A stretch of 64,000 nucleotides of DNA. Source: Davidsoniella eucalypti. Its lineage: Eukaryota > Ascomycota > Sordariomycetes > Microascales > Ceratocystidaceae. The position numbers and the translations under genes are program-made. The notes beneath the pieces were generated by a model, which worked only from the letters and a program-made list of their open reading frames with translations, searched no databases and had not been told where the DNA came from. This document shows positions 12,423 to 22,753 of this stretch, piece by piece. Each line of letters opens with the position of its first letter. Position 1 is the stretch's first letter. The DNA lies in assembly GCA_004009845.1 (NCBI GenBank), contig RMBW01000001.1, forward strand, positions 372,001 to 436,000. The letters are read 5' to 3'.

Positions 12423-13024
12423 TTGATAGACAGTGGCGTAAAGAATCCAGCTTAGCTTGACTGATGACTATCAAGTTTTGGTTGTTTCATGTGAAGCTTT
12501 AAAATTCAGACTAGCAGGCGTTATTCAAGGTACCATTCCTAAGCACAGTGCATACTATATGAAGCGGGAACCAGATTTGGTACGGACAAAGGCCCATTGA
12601 ATGGACATTACAACGCTATTCGAATAATCTATCACACAATTGACAGCATAGCCATGCATAAACACATTCTCACTGCATCCTAGAGCATTTCCTAGCTACT
12701 GGTTGTCGAGTAATACAGTCCGAGCAGCAGATGACACGGCTCGTATCGAACGGTGTCTAAACTAGGGTTATTTATGGTGCGGATAGTATTTTCATAATCC
12801 TGTACGTAGTCGAATGTACCCCTCCACCCCTCCACCCCTCCATATAATGCCGGCTGGTTACAGTGCAAGAGTAATAGACGTCATTTCTAATTATCCTTGC
12901 TTCGCAAATCTGTTTAATCTATCATTTCGGCCTGTTCCGAGGAATTGCCAGTTCTCTCAATCTCCTTCTGATCTATTTTTTCTTAATTCTTCTCTTGTTT
13001 TTTTTTTCTTACGGGAATTTCAAA
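12423..13024. other. Divergent promoter region between NIF3 and BolA genes
   Basis: 602 bp without a gene. It holds a triplicated CCCCT repeat at 12818-12842 and a pyrimidine-rich leader before the BolA start. Confidence 0.6.
12818..12842 (+). repeat. Three tandem 8-bp ACCCCTCC units (STRE-like CCCCT)
   Basis: Three perfect head-to-tail copies of an 8-bp unit, each with the CCCCT core of the fungal stress response element. They lie about 185 bp upstream of the BolA start. The other strand is G-rich (GGAGGGGT units). Confidence 0.6.
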
Positions 13025-13471
13025 ATGTCACTACAGGTGACGGAGGCTACACTAAAAAGCGCACTAGCTGAGCGCGCTGCTGCCGTTCACGTTGAAATCA
13101 CTGATATCTCTGGTATGTTCCACGCCAAGCCTGGCAATTCTACTATGAATTCATACACTGAATCCCATCATATACCACCTATTCACCAGAGAATCATCGA
13201 ATCTCATAAGTTGCCATATGGGCTATTGCATACTCTCATCACAGCTTCACTAACTAACACCGTCTCGTAACTTGTCATAGGCGGCTGTGGCCAGGCCTTC
13301 ACTGCGGTGATTGTCTCTCCTCGTTTCCAGGGCTTGAACTCTCTCAAGCGCCATCGCCTCGTCAACGCTGCTCTCAAGGCAGAAATTGCTAGCATCCATG
13401 CTTGGACAGCAAAGTGTCAAACCCCTGAGGAGTTTGGCCGTGATCGAGGCGTGCCAGTACCATCTTCTTGA
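13025..13471 (+). CDS. BOL2: BolA-family protein (Bol2/Fra2-like)
   Basis: Exons 13025-13112 and 13281-13471, 168-bp intron; 92 residues. The join restores DISGGCGQAFTAVIVSPRF, the BolA core, followed by GLNSLKRHRLVNAALKAEIASIHAW, which carries the conserved C-terminal His region. The invariant Cys (GGCG) and the RHRLVN His are present. BolA2/Fra2 proteins bind a [2Fe-2S] cluster together with monothiol glutaredoxins and signal iron status. No mitochondrial presequence is seen, so the cytosolic Bol2/Fra2 branch is likelier than Bol1 or Bol3. The upstream CCCCT triplet suggests stress control (inference). Confidence 0.9.
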
Positions 13472-13899
13472 GCAAAGATAACATATACCTGATGAAATGT
13501 CGAATCTATCAGGGATACCTCGTTTAAGACAATGAAATATAATACTACGAAACAAAAGTTGCTAGAGCTATAGATTCTAGCAACAAAAGATACCCAGAGC
13601 GCAGGAGAATCAAGACTTGCTGTAGACTATCGAGGGTCTGTCGACTCGCCACATTAGACAGAGACCTAATCAATCACATGTCCAACTATCAAATTACTTC
13701 ATAACAAAACCACTCTTTAATATGCTTTTTCAATTATAATCTAAAGAACCTTCATACGTCAAATCGCGAAATCAACCCGCCATTTCCAAGCCCGAACCTG
13801 CTGACATGAAAGACCGACAGTGACATTGTTATAAGGAAGCACGAATTTCAAGATAACGAGGATATTCTGAATCATTATTTATATATATGGCATACTTGC
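13472..13899. other. Convergent 3' spacer between BolA and AP-1 beta genes
   Basis: 428 bp of AT-rich sequence between two 3' ends; no gene or repeat seen. Confidence 0.6.
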
Positions 13900-16292
13900 T
13901 TACAGAAGATCAAGCAAATCGTTGCTGCTGCTAGGTGCAGATGGCGCAGAGCTCTTGCCCTGTTGTTGAAGCTGCATAGCGGCGGGTAGGGGTTCACCTG
14001 TTGAGGGGCTACCAAAGTTCAAGTCGGCAAAGCCGCTCATCATATCGCCCATTCCACCAGCCGGGGCGCTGGTAGCAGGGGCCGGAGCAGCGGCGGGGGC
14101 ATCAAACAAACCCATCATGTCGGCCATACTGCTAGAGGGTGCTCTTGTAGGAGGGCTTGCCGTGCGGTCGGGTGTGTTGTTCTCGTGCGACGCCGGCGCA
14201 GCACCATCAAAATCGATATCCAGAAGGTTCTCCATGTTGTTTTGGGGAGCGTTGCCATTGCCAGCAGCAGCCACGGCAGCGGAGGCCGCGATGGGGTTTT
14301 CAACAGCGTTTTGGCGTTGCTCTTGGATAGCAGCACGCTGGATCTCATCGGCACCGAAACGACCCTTACCAACGAAGGCCTCCGGAGGCTTGTGGTAGAC
14401 AGAAGCAAGAGTCGATAGCTCACCAAGGAGTTGCTCAAGAAGACTAGGTGGTAGCGATGTCATAGTAGTAGTAATAGCAGGCTTCTGTGATAGAATGATG
14501 TTCTAGATTTATGTTAGCGCAACTGTAGTTTGTAAGGGTAGACGAAAAAATTAAGATGTACCTTTGCGACTTCAAGGTCACCCGAAAGCAAACGCCAGTA
14601 GATATAAGCACGGTCGCGGATATCAGGGTTGTCATTGTCGTTGGTAGCGGCTTGCAGAACCTTTTGTACGAGTGCCTGGCTACTGCCAGGCTTTTTGAGA
14701 AATAGTTTGACGACTGCAGTTAGAATCTGCAATTGAGTCTGAGTATACTCCTCTAAGAAACTGTCGACGAATGACGTTAAAATCTCGTCGGCGTTGCTGA
14801 TCTTCTCGGCATATTCACCAACAATCCAGATGAGGGCACCGCGAGCACTGTGCTCATCAAGCTCGTCAATGTAGTTGCATAGCGTAGATATAACGCCTTC
14901 GTAACCGGGGTACTTGCGTAGGATGTCTTTGATAACTACAACAACTTCTTGAACAACGTAGTTGACCTTGGTAGAGATTAGGTCCATAAGTGCACTGACG
15001 CACTTTTCGCTAGATACTTCGAGCTTGATGGCTACTTGGCCGATAGCCTTGATGGCACGTTTCACAAAGTCCATGTCAACCTCAAGAGCATACTCCTTGA
15101 GTTCAGCTAGAAGCTGGTCAAAGTTCTTCTCGTTGGCTATCCGAACCATGATCTCAAGCTTCTGTAGCTTGACATATGGCGGGTCGTTGTACTTGCAGAA
15201 GAAGATGCGCATTTCCTTGCTCAGGATGTCGGGCTTTGCTTGTAGCAGAAGATCAATGTTTCTCAAAGCAACATATTGAACTTCAGGGGCGGAGGCGACA
15301 AGAGTAACTAGTGTACTAAGTTAGTTTTGAAGGGTAATATATAGTACATGTCAAGAATCTTACCAAGAGGAGGTGCCATCTTCTTAAGATATTGCTTGAC
15401 AAGTTCGGGGTTGATAACTCTCATGTGGATGAAGACAGCCTTCACGGCAGCCAAGACTACTGATGGGTTGACATGTTGGAATTGTGGCGCCACGCGCTCA
15501 CAGATGTGCTCTGACTCCTTGACATCATTAGGAGGGTAATCGGCTAGCGTAGTCAAAATAGTGACTCGACCCCATTCAGTGCATTCGTTGAGGGCTAACA
15601 AAAGCTTCTTTAGCATAGGAGATGTCACTACTAAAGCTCTCGTCTCGGGGGCGGTTTCGGCGATCTCTGACAGGGCCTGCACCGAATTCGCAACCACCAT
15701 AGGGTTGGGATCACTAATGAGGTCCTTCAGCATGTCAAGGAAACCGTTCTCAATACACATGGAGGGGTTGAGATCGAACAATTTAGCAACACAGATGGCG
15801 GCAGTCTTCCGGACATAAGGCGATTCGTCTCGAAGCGTCTTTCGAAGCGGCTCTTCCATGTAATCGACCATTTTGTCAACGCGAATACACCCCATTGTTC
15901 GTATAGCGAGTGCCCTGATAAGTGGATTGGGATCTTCGGAGTCTTGTACGAAGGTATTGACGGCGAGGATACAAAGATCGGGATGTGACTTGGCGTAGTT
16001 CCTGTAAAAAGTTGTCGGTCAGAGAAGTGTTCACTTGGTGGGGTTTGTTGCTATTGACATACATCAAGTATAGATAGACCAGCTTTTTCTGGTCCAGATC
16101 GCCTGTAGCGATATTTTTCAGGACATCTGGAAACAGCGCAGATACATCCTTGCCGAGAGTCATGGCCATGATAGTCTTCTGGATAGACTCTTTGCGCTCC
16201 CAAGCATACTGTGACACCAGACCGGCGCGCAGCTCAAAGGTTTCACCCTTTCGCGGCGGGGCAAACGCCTTCTGGATACGATTGACCGCCAT
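13900..16292 (-). CDS. APL2: AP-1 clathrin adaptor beta subunit (beta-adaptin)
   Basis: Four exons: 16292-16063, 16001-15364, 15307-14562 and 14502-13900, with introns of 61, 56 and 59 bp; 738 residues. The joins restore YLYLMNYAKSHPDL, MAPPLVTLVASAPEVQY and GDLEVAKNIILSQKPAI. Residues 1-570 form the HEAT/Armadillo adaptin trunk (NYAKSHPDLCILAVNTFVQD, RTMGCIRVDKMVDYMEEPLR, ESPYVRKTAAICVAKLFDL). The remaining part is an Ala/Pro/Ser-rich hinge with LLDIDF and DLLDLL, which match clathrin-box-like motifs. As in other fungi the C-terminal ear domain is absent. AP-1 sorts cargo between trans-Golgi and endosomes. The beta subunit may be shared with AP-2; length and sequence favour Apl2. Confidence 0.94.
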
Positions 16293-16870
16293 ATTTGCGG
16301 CGGGCTGCTGCTATCCACGACCAGAAGCTATGGCGAGGGTTGCTTTGGTGGGGGTTGATCGGTCGAAGATGAGGGCGGATGCTGATTTGTCGGGAATTAC
16401 GACTCTGATGTTTCTTCGGCCACCAAGAGCCGATTTCGTGGAATATCTTATTGATAGATGTTGCGCTGCTGGAACGAACAAGCTCGAGTGGTGGATAAAA
16501 TTGATAAAACACAAGGCCGATAGTTGTGGTGTAGAGGGATGTTTAATTGTAGAGTGTAAGGAATATGTGAGGTCCAAGGGGTGTTCTAGGTAGCTCAGGT
16601 AATTGAGCTCAATTGTTTAGTTGTTCGTAGTTGTAGTGATTTTAGAAGCTGCTAAAGCTACTAAAAGTTGCTAGGGTCGGTTTAATGTCTTGCTGGCTTC
16701 TGAGCCCCACGCTTTAGCGGCGATTATGCACTATCACGTGACACGATACCTAAGATTGAACTCCATGCTTGGGAATCAATAGTTCAGGCGTATGTATCGG
16801 TTCAGCAGACACTACCATTTATTTTCTCTCATGCTACATACGCTGTTCATGGGAGAATCAGGTTTTGAAA
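16293..16870. other. Divergent promoter region upstream of AP-1 beta and a microprotein gene
   Basis: 578 bp; no gene. Contains a palindromic TCACGTGA site at 16734-16741. Confidence 0.55.
16734..16741 (+). promoter_or_regulatory. Palindromic TCACGTGA E-box
   Basis: Perfect 8-bp palindrome 130 bp upstream of the microprotein ATG and about 440 bp upstream of the AP-1 beta start. bHLH (Cbf1-type) binding is inferred from the motif. Confidence 0.4.
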
Positions 16871-17143
16871 ATGGTGAGTAGATGGTCATGTTCTGCCGGG
16901 TGTTATGGCACTAACAGGATGCTCCATAGCCCAGTTTGCCCAATCTAAGACGCCTTTTTATCGAGGCTCGCAGTGAAGATGAAGAGCGCACAATATCTCG
17001 AAAAACAGTGAGTATATCTCGGGTATTCAATTCATTCCACATGGCTAATCTTTTCGCACAACTAGTTCTATAATGCAGTTCTATTTCTGGGTTCTGTCGC
17101 CGTCTTTAGCCTGGTTGCACAAAAGATGAACACTCCAAGATAG
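16871..17143 (+). CDS. 52-residue single-pass membrane microprotein, unrecognised
   Basis: Three exons: 16871-16873 (the ATG only), 16930-17007 and 17066-17143. The introns of 56 and 58 bp both have consensus GTGAGT donors and TAG acceptors. The phases join cleanly to 52 residues: MPSLPNLRRLFIEARSEDEE, a short RTISRKT linker, then a hydrophobic segment at about residues 28-46 (FYNAVLFLGSVAVFSLVAQ) and the tail KMNTPR. An N-terminal basic/acidic helix with a C-terminal membrane anchor resembles small mitochondrial outer-membrane or tail-anchored proteins such as the Tom subunits, but I cannot match it to a named family. Support comes from two normal-sized introns that both keep the frame. The gene is far below usual ORF cut-offs and may be unannotated in relatives. 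Confidence 0.6.
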
Positions 17144-17323
17144 AATATTTATGATACCTTAGGGTTATTAGACTAATTACTACTTTCACAAATACAGAGA
17201 TCGAAGGGCCAACCTGCCTACAAACCTAGAACTTAACTTTTTGAATATGAAATTGAATTACTAACTAAGGGGCTTTTGAGAACTGGACTAGTCTATAGAG
17301 TAGCAAAGTGTCGTATCTTGAAC

Positions 17324-19971
17324 TCATTCATCATCTTCCTCCTCTATATCTGGCTGTGGTGCCGCCTCTTCCTGTGTACGGAATAGGCCTGCAAGAAACT
17401 CGTTGGTGCTGGCTTCCTCTATGCTCTTATCTTCTCTCTTTTTCAGGAATCGAGGAAACCGAAGGCTCATACCACGCTCGTCATTGACGAGCCCAATAGC
17501 TGCAGAATATGTTGGACTTAGAGTAATATCGGCAAATGCCATCTCCCAGACCTCCTGCGGCTCGAACCAGACATCGGGACTAGGTCCTGTATATTCAATG
17601 AACGCAGGCTGCGTAGGCCTGGTATTCTGAGCTTCACCACTTTCGGCCCCATCGTCATAGAAAGCACGATTGGCTTTGTAGAATATATCAGTAAATCCTG
17701 ACATACACTTGCATACAGCTTCGAGAGATCCAGTTTCCTCGTTTCGTATGGCCATAAGAATAGGCGACCACCACTTCGACTTTCGACCAGAACCATGCCA
17801 TGCCGCGACAGGTATGAGATCTAATGTATCGAAGCTTGACCTATAGTCTTTCTTTACTTTCAGCCATGACTCAAGTCTTTTATTAGGCTCATATGTAGCC
17901 AACAAAGGCTTACGTCGTCCTTTGGTCTTGATACTGTAAGGAGGTTGCTCAATCATCTTCTCATTGCCCTTTGACAGGGCCTTGTGGTTGTTTTCATCCC
18001 CGATCGGGTCGTCTGATATAGAATCATCCGTGTTGTCCAATAATTTTACCATGATACCTTCGCATTTGCGATCAAGTGCTGATTTGAAGAACTCTAGTAC
18101 AGCCTCAGAGTCTTGACAACTTGCATCTAAGCTCTTTACCCAAGTGAACTGATTAGGAACTTCAATGAACAATGATTTCAAGAGCTCTCGGCGCTCACGA
18201 AGGGGCCTGTCAAGAAGCGACTGGCCATTGAAGAACATTAGATCGAAGGCGAATAGACAAACTTGAATCTTGACACTTCCGATCTCGACGTCTTTCCGGG
18301 CCCGGTTAGAAAGAGTCTGAAAGTTCTTGAGCTCGCCGGTAACTGCATCAACAGCAACTACTTCTCCTTCCATGATGAAGCTGCTGACTCCGTCGCCCCT
18401 GATTTTAGGTATACGGGCAACAAGATCTGGATACTTGTCGGTCATAAGCTCAAGGTGGCGCGAGAATATAGAAACTTTGCCTTCTTCATCACAGTGTATC
18501 TGAGCTCGTTGGCCATCGTACTTGTACTCACACGTGAAATTTCGCCCTTGGAGTTTATTCAGCATCTCTGAGAGATCTCGAGTGATACTGCCGAGCATTG
18601 GCCGAAGTGGGATGTGAAGTGCCAAGTTGCATCGTATAGCCAACTCATCAGTGACCCCTATTTCAAGGAGTACGGGGACAATATCTGCATAGTTTGGACG
18701 TCTTGCAAAGCAGCCCTTGACAATTTCTTCGGCATGTGACCAGATACATTGAAGATCTTCTTTCTTCAACTTGGATAGCTCATGAGTTGCCCTTGTAACA
18801 TAATCACCACCAGGTGGTTTGGACAAGACAAATGCGCGCGCGAGGGCGATCAACATAGTTGTCTGTACTGCGCCAATACGAAGCTAAGACTCAGTCAGTA
18901 CATTGACCGGATATATCTATCGGTACATATGGTATACTTACATGTTGCGAAAGAGTACGGACAATATAGCGACTTTCTTCGCCACCACGTGCGTTTTGTA
19001 AAAGCCGGTCGACTGTAGACTGTTTAATGCCACCACTGCCGGTGCCTTTGGTCTGGGCAATTTTCACTAGGGAAGAATACACATCCTTAATCATCAAAGA
19101 CTGAGGCTTCCGGAGTGTGAAGCTTTGCTTCTTCTTAGCCTCGAATGCTACGTCTCCCGCATCACCATACTTATCATATAATTTCTTTAGCGATCTATTA
19201 TCAAGCCCACATGACTTTTTCAATGCTTTGCTTATAGCTGAGCCACCAAGTCCCAATTCAAGCGACTCATATGGTGGAGAAATGGCATTGGTGGCGAGCC
19301 AAACCTGCTGAGATGTCAGTCATTCTTGCGCGATGATTTGAGTACAATATTATAGAGCGTACAGCTGGTAGTATACTGTCTGGGTCGCCTTCAATAAGAA
19401 GGCGAATGCAGTTCACGATAGTGTCGACAATTTTGATACGACTTGTAGTACCATTAACAAGTACGAAGCATCTTGTCAGAAGGGCATATGAAGCATTTCC
19501 CATTTGTTTTTCCCATTGTGCCTGAAGCTCAGGTAAATAATGAGAGGGGTCAAACGTCAAGGGACTCTGGTCTAGAGGTAAAGACTCGGTGACTTTATCA
19601 TATACGGCCGATGTTGACTGTAACGTCAAAGTAGGGACAACTCTGGGCTTAGGACTTGTTGATGGAACCTTGTCAGGCTGTATAGATAGAGGTCTCTTCG
19701 AAGCATTTCCGTGGGTAGGTTTATGTTCAGTTTCAACCGATTTGTTAACACTGGACTGAGAAACGCCCTGAGCTTCCAAGTCAAATTCGGCTTGGAGCCT
19801 GCGTGCAAGCTCTTCGTCGGAAACAGGCCCAGAATCGGCAACATCGGTCTGTGATGCCTGACTAGGTGCAGGACTAGCATCTTTAGGCTTGGACTGTCTT
19901 GCGAAGAAGAACTCTAGGCCACGGGAATGGACACTAGTATTAAGCTTGCGCTTTTTCGAATGGCTCGCCAT
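17324..19971 (-). CDS. CDC9: ATP-dependent DNA ligase I
   Basis: Three exons: 19971-19363, 19304-18942 and 18883-17324; both introns are 58 bp; 843 residues. The N-terminal tail (about 190 residues) has basic stretches (SKKRKLN) and RGLEFFFARQSK, a PIP-box-like PCNA motif lacking the usual Gln. The DNA-binding domain follows (VWLATNAISPPYESLELGLGG, DKYGDAGDVA, TLRKPQSLMI). The nucleotidyltransferase domain has the active-site Lys in EYKYDGQRAQIH (about residue 445), then FIMEGEVVAVD, FDLMFFNG, EGIMVK and WLKVKKDY. The OB domain ends with RFPRFLKKREDKSIEEAST. It seals Okazaki fragments and repair nicks in the nucleus. A minor Met at residue 334 lies inside the DNA-binding domain and is not the start. 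The first acceptor is a NAGNAG (see findings). Head to head with the broken rad4. Confidence 0.95.
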
Positions 19972-20636
19972 ATTTTCATATGAGAGATTGAACTGATTGC
20001 TTCGTGTAGAATCACATTACTATCTAAGAAAGGGTCACATATAGATTTAGTAGAATTCGCTAGCATGATGTTTTTTGACAGCGAACGCCGCGAACGTCAG
20101 TACGATGAACAAGCCTCTAATTTAGCTCCAAGATCGGGCCAATAAAATTGGACAACCACTTTCTTTGCCTTCTAAATGACGCCATGCTACCATCAATCTG
20201 ACTAGAGGAATATAAATGAGGTAGCAATCGGGCAATCTTCCAGGTAACCTCTTTGATATACGCAACGGAGGAAAATATCGATTCATTGGCATGTGAGAAA
20301 GGAAATAAATCCGGATAACGCTTTTAACAACCCTATGTATAGCCCTAACAGTGAAATTCGAAATATATGCTTTCCGTTCTTAATGACCTCATGGTCACTT
20401 TTTCTCTCTATTCACGTGATTGCGTTCTTGTTTCATTAGCCTGTCTATAAGCACGTCGCGATAAATATCTACGCATCACTTGACGACGCATTTCCAATAT
20501 GAACGGTGCTAGATGATATGACTATTTGTTCAAAAGCCTTTCAATGGCGTATTTTCGCTCGCTGCAACATTCTATGCGGTCTAAACCTTAATAAATAATT
20601 ATAATCATCAAAGAAAACCCCCATAAAGCAGAGTTC
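19972..20636. other. Shared divergent promoter, DNA ligase I / rad4
   Basis: 665 bp between divergent starts; no gene. TCACGTGA palindrome at 20412-20419. I see no MluI (ACGCGT) cell-cycle box. Confidence 0.6.
20412..20419 (+). promoter_or_regulatory. Palindromic TCACGTGA E-box
   Basis: Perfect palindrome 218 bp upstream of the rad4 ATG and about 440 bp upstream of the ligase ATG. Function inferred from motif. Confidence 0.4.
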
Positions 20637-22386
20637 ATGGTTTGGCCGCAAAGGCCTGGAGCCTCTCGAAGAGGCCGGGCTGGAACTAGATCAAACGCTA
20701 GATTTGACTTTACTCAGTCTACACAGGCCGATATATCTAGCCCCTCAGTGGCATCTTCTGCCTCTACAGCTCCGGCTACGACTGCAGTCAATGATGGCTT
20801 ACCGCAGATATATCGGGATATGCTCCGGGAAGCCGACGGGGAACGTGCCCGAGAGACCACAGAAGCGACCGGCCAAAAGACGAAGAGCCGAGAATCTGCC
20901 GTCACGAGGAGGAGACCAAGAACAACCGCAGTCACAGGACGATGGCGGGATTGGCTCTTCCGCTCAGAGGCCGGCGAGGACTGGCCATGACTCTATAGTG
21001 GCACGGACTTCGTCTTTACAGAGCCAGACAGAGAGACATCGCGATCAAGACGACTCTCCAATACCAGAGTCACGAAAACTTTTGTTGGATAATGGACCCG
21101 TGCGTTCAGTTCCCAAGACTCGCTTGCCGTCGTTTCCGCCATCACAACCAAAGAAGAAACCGCTTGTACAACTCGAGCCAGATGGCGTTGATGACGACGA
21201 TGACGCTGAGAATCTAGATTTTGAAGATGTCGATCTTCCGGCACCTGTTATCCAGACTATGATTCGTGAACTAGACGACGACTCCTATGACGCCGAATCT
21301 GGCTCAGAATCGGAAGACGATGATAACGACGAAGTGGTCTCTAAACAACCGTCTGTAAACCTTGACAACTACGACTTTGAGAATCTCTCACAAGCCACTG
21401 CCTCAGCTGAAGATAACCATATCGAAATCAACCTTACTGCCCAGTCAAACCCCGCATCCGCCGGCGCTACACTCCACGGAACCACATCGTCTTCATCCAC
21501 GGCACCTGCCAAACCAAAACGCAAGCCGTTAACCAAAGACGAGAAGCTACAACGTATGCACGTGCACCGAATGCACCTTCTCTGTCTCATATACCACTGT
21601 TCGTTGTGCAACCACTGGTGCAACGATGAGAAGGTCCAGAAACGTCTCAAGCAGCATCTGATGCAGCGCACACGGCAGTATTTGCGCCCCAAGAAGACCA
21701 TTTTACCGTTTGCTCAAACTGAATCGATCAAGCGTGGCCTGGAAATGGCTGGCGAGGTATGGAAGGTCAAGTTCTCGGTAACAGAACGTGGTATGAAACG
21801 TGCGTTATGGGCGGACTCGGCCGATGATCTAGCAAAGGTATGGCACATATCATGATTTCTTGTTGTATAGTAGACTAACAAATGTGCCTCTCTTTCACCT
21901 TGGTAGTGTGAGCCACCAGATGACATGGAAACATGCCTGAACAAGGACGATTTCTTGGAAGCTGCCACACAAATGTCGGGATCCCGTGATGTCGGCGCTC
22001 AGCTATATTGTGCCTTTTTACGTGCTGCCGGAATCAGGACACGGCTCGTGTGCTCTTTACAGGTTCTTTCGTTCCGTTCCGGAGGATCGAGTATGCCCGT
22101 ATCACTCCAGCCAAAACTCACAAAGGCACAGCTCCGGAAACGTGAACTCGTGGAAAAGAAGCGTCGCGCCATGGAACTCTATCGTCAGCAACCACAGGTG
22201 ACATCTCGGCTTGGTCCAATGGGACGATCAGGGTCTTCTAATAGTGCTATCGGTAGTTCTAGTAGTAGTTTCTCGTCGGCGCCGTCGAATTCGGCTCCGG
22301 CAAAGGAGAGTCCGTATCCTGTCTACTGGGTCGAAGTCCTAGACCGCACTAGCGAACGCTGGTATCCTGCCGACCCGATATTGACC
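20637..22386 (+). pseudogene. rad4: Broken rad4/XPC gene: N-terminal frameshift and lost C-terminus
   Basis: Rad4/XPC recognises helix-distorting lesions and starts global-genome nucleotide excision repair. The frame from 20637 reads an N-terminus ending in LPQIYRDMLREADG, a conserved fungal Rad4 motif. From the GGGG run at 20838-20841 the homology continues one base later (VPERPQKRPAKRRRAE) to 21837. After a 69-bp intron, exon 2 starts at 21907. The transglutaminase-like domain is visible: KLQRMHVHRMHLLCLIYHCSLCNHWC, DFLEAATQMSGSRDVGAQLYCAFLRAAGIRTRLVCSLQ, then SPYPVYWVEVLDRTSERWYPADP. Just where Rad4 should continue into the BHD1-3 DNA-binding domains, homology stops at about 22380 and the frame ends at 22407. 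The following sequence belongs to a FunK1 kinase relic. No BHD domains occur anywhere downstream before eIF3k. An intron replacing the frameshift is unlikely: the only GT nearby (GTGCCC) is a poor donor. A sequencing or assembly error cannot be excluded. Confidence 0.8.
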
Positions 22387-22753
22387 ATACCTATCGCCAT
22401 GACCTAGAGTCGTTCTTTTATGTTTTGATTTGGATGTGTGCACGCCAATCATGGAACAATGGGTTTGGTGATATCAAACAGAGGAAAGGTATGGATAATC
22501 TTCGAAGGTGGGAGGTTGGAAGCCTAGATGACATTGCTGTTGCCAAAACTGCAGGCATGACTGTAGGTGGACTCGGTCGTATAATGGATGGGTTCTCAGA
22601 GCCATTAGGTGTTGTGAAATATGTTTAACCATCAGATCAATCTTGTTTGGGGATACAGCAGCCTTCATACTTGGAACACCAGAGGGCAATCCTGACCAGC
22701 TCTACATCCCCATTCTAGAGGCCTGTAGCAGTATTATTAGAACCCTAGAATAG
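22377..22753 (+). pseudogene. FunK1-type protein kinase C-terminal relic, frameshifted
   Basis: Read in the frame of 22377, the sequence gives DIDHTYRHDLESFFYVLIWM. The block HTYRHDLESFFYVL is the hallmark of the fungal FunK1 kinase-like family. It continues through RRWEVGSLDDIAVAKTAGM to a stop at 22628. From 22631, in another frame, the family's C-terminal end resumes: IRSILFGDTAAFILGTPEGN, then PDQLYIPILEACSSIIRTLE, with the natural stop at 22751-22753. The relic thus covers only the last 120 or so residues, lacks the ATP-binding and catalytic loops, and has its own frameshift near 22620. It cannot encode a kinase. It abuts rad4 homology with a few bases of overlap (about 22371-22386). Confidence 0.8.

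Noticed and set aside
17560..17575. B-box-like GGTTCGAGCC on the minus strand
   Set aside because: It lies in the DNA ligase coding sequence (WFEPQE) with no tRNA fold around it.
20849..20937. An intron as explanation of the rad4 N-terminal frame change
   Set aside because: The donor would be GTGCCC, a poor match, and it would remove the conserved KRRRAE part; a one-base change explains both conserved blocks.
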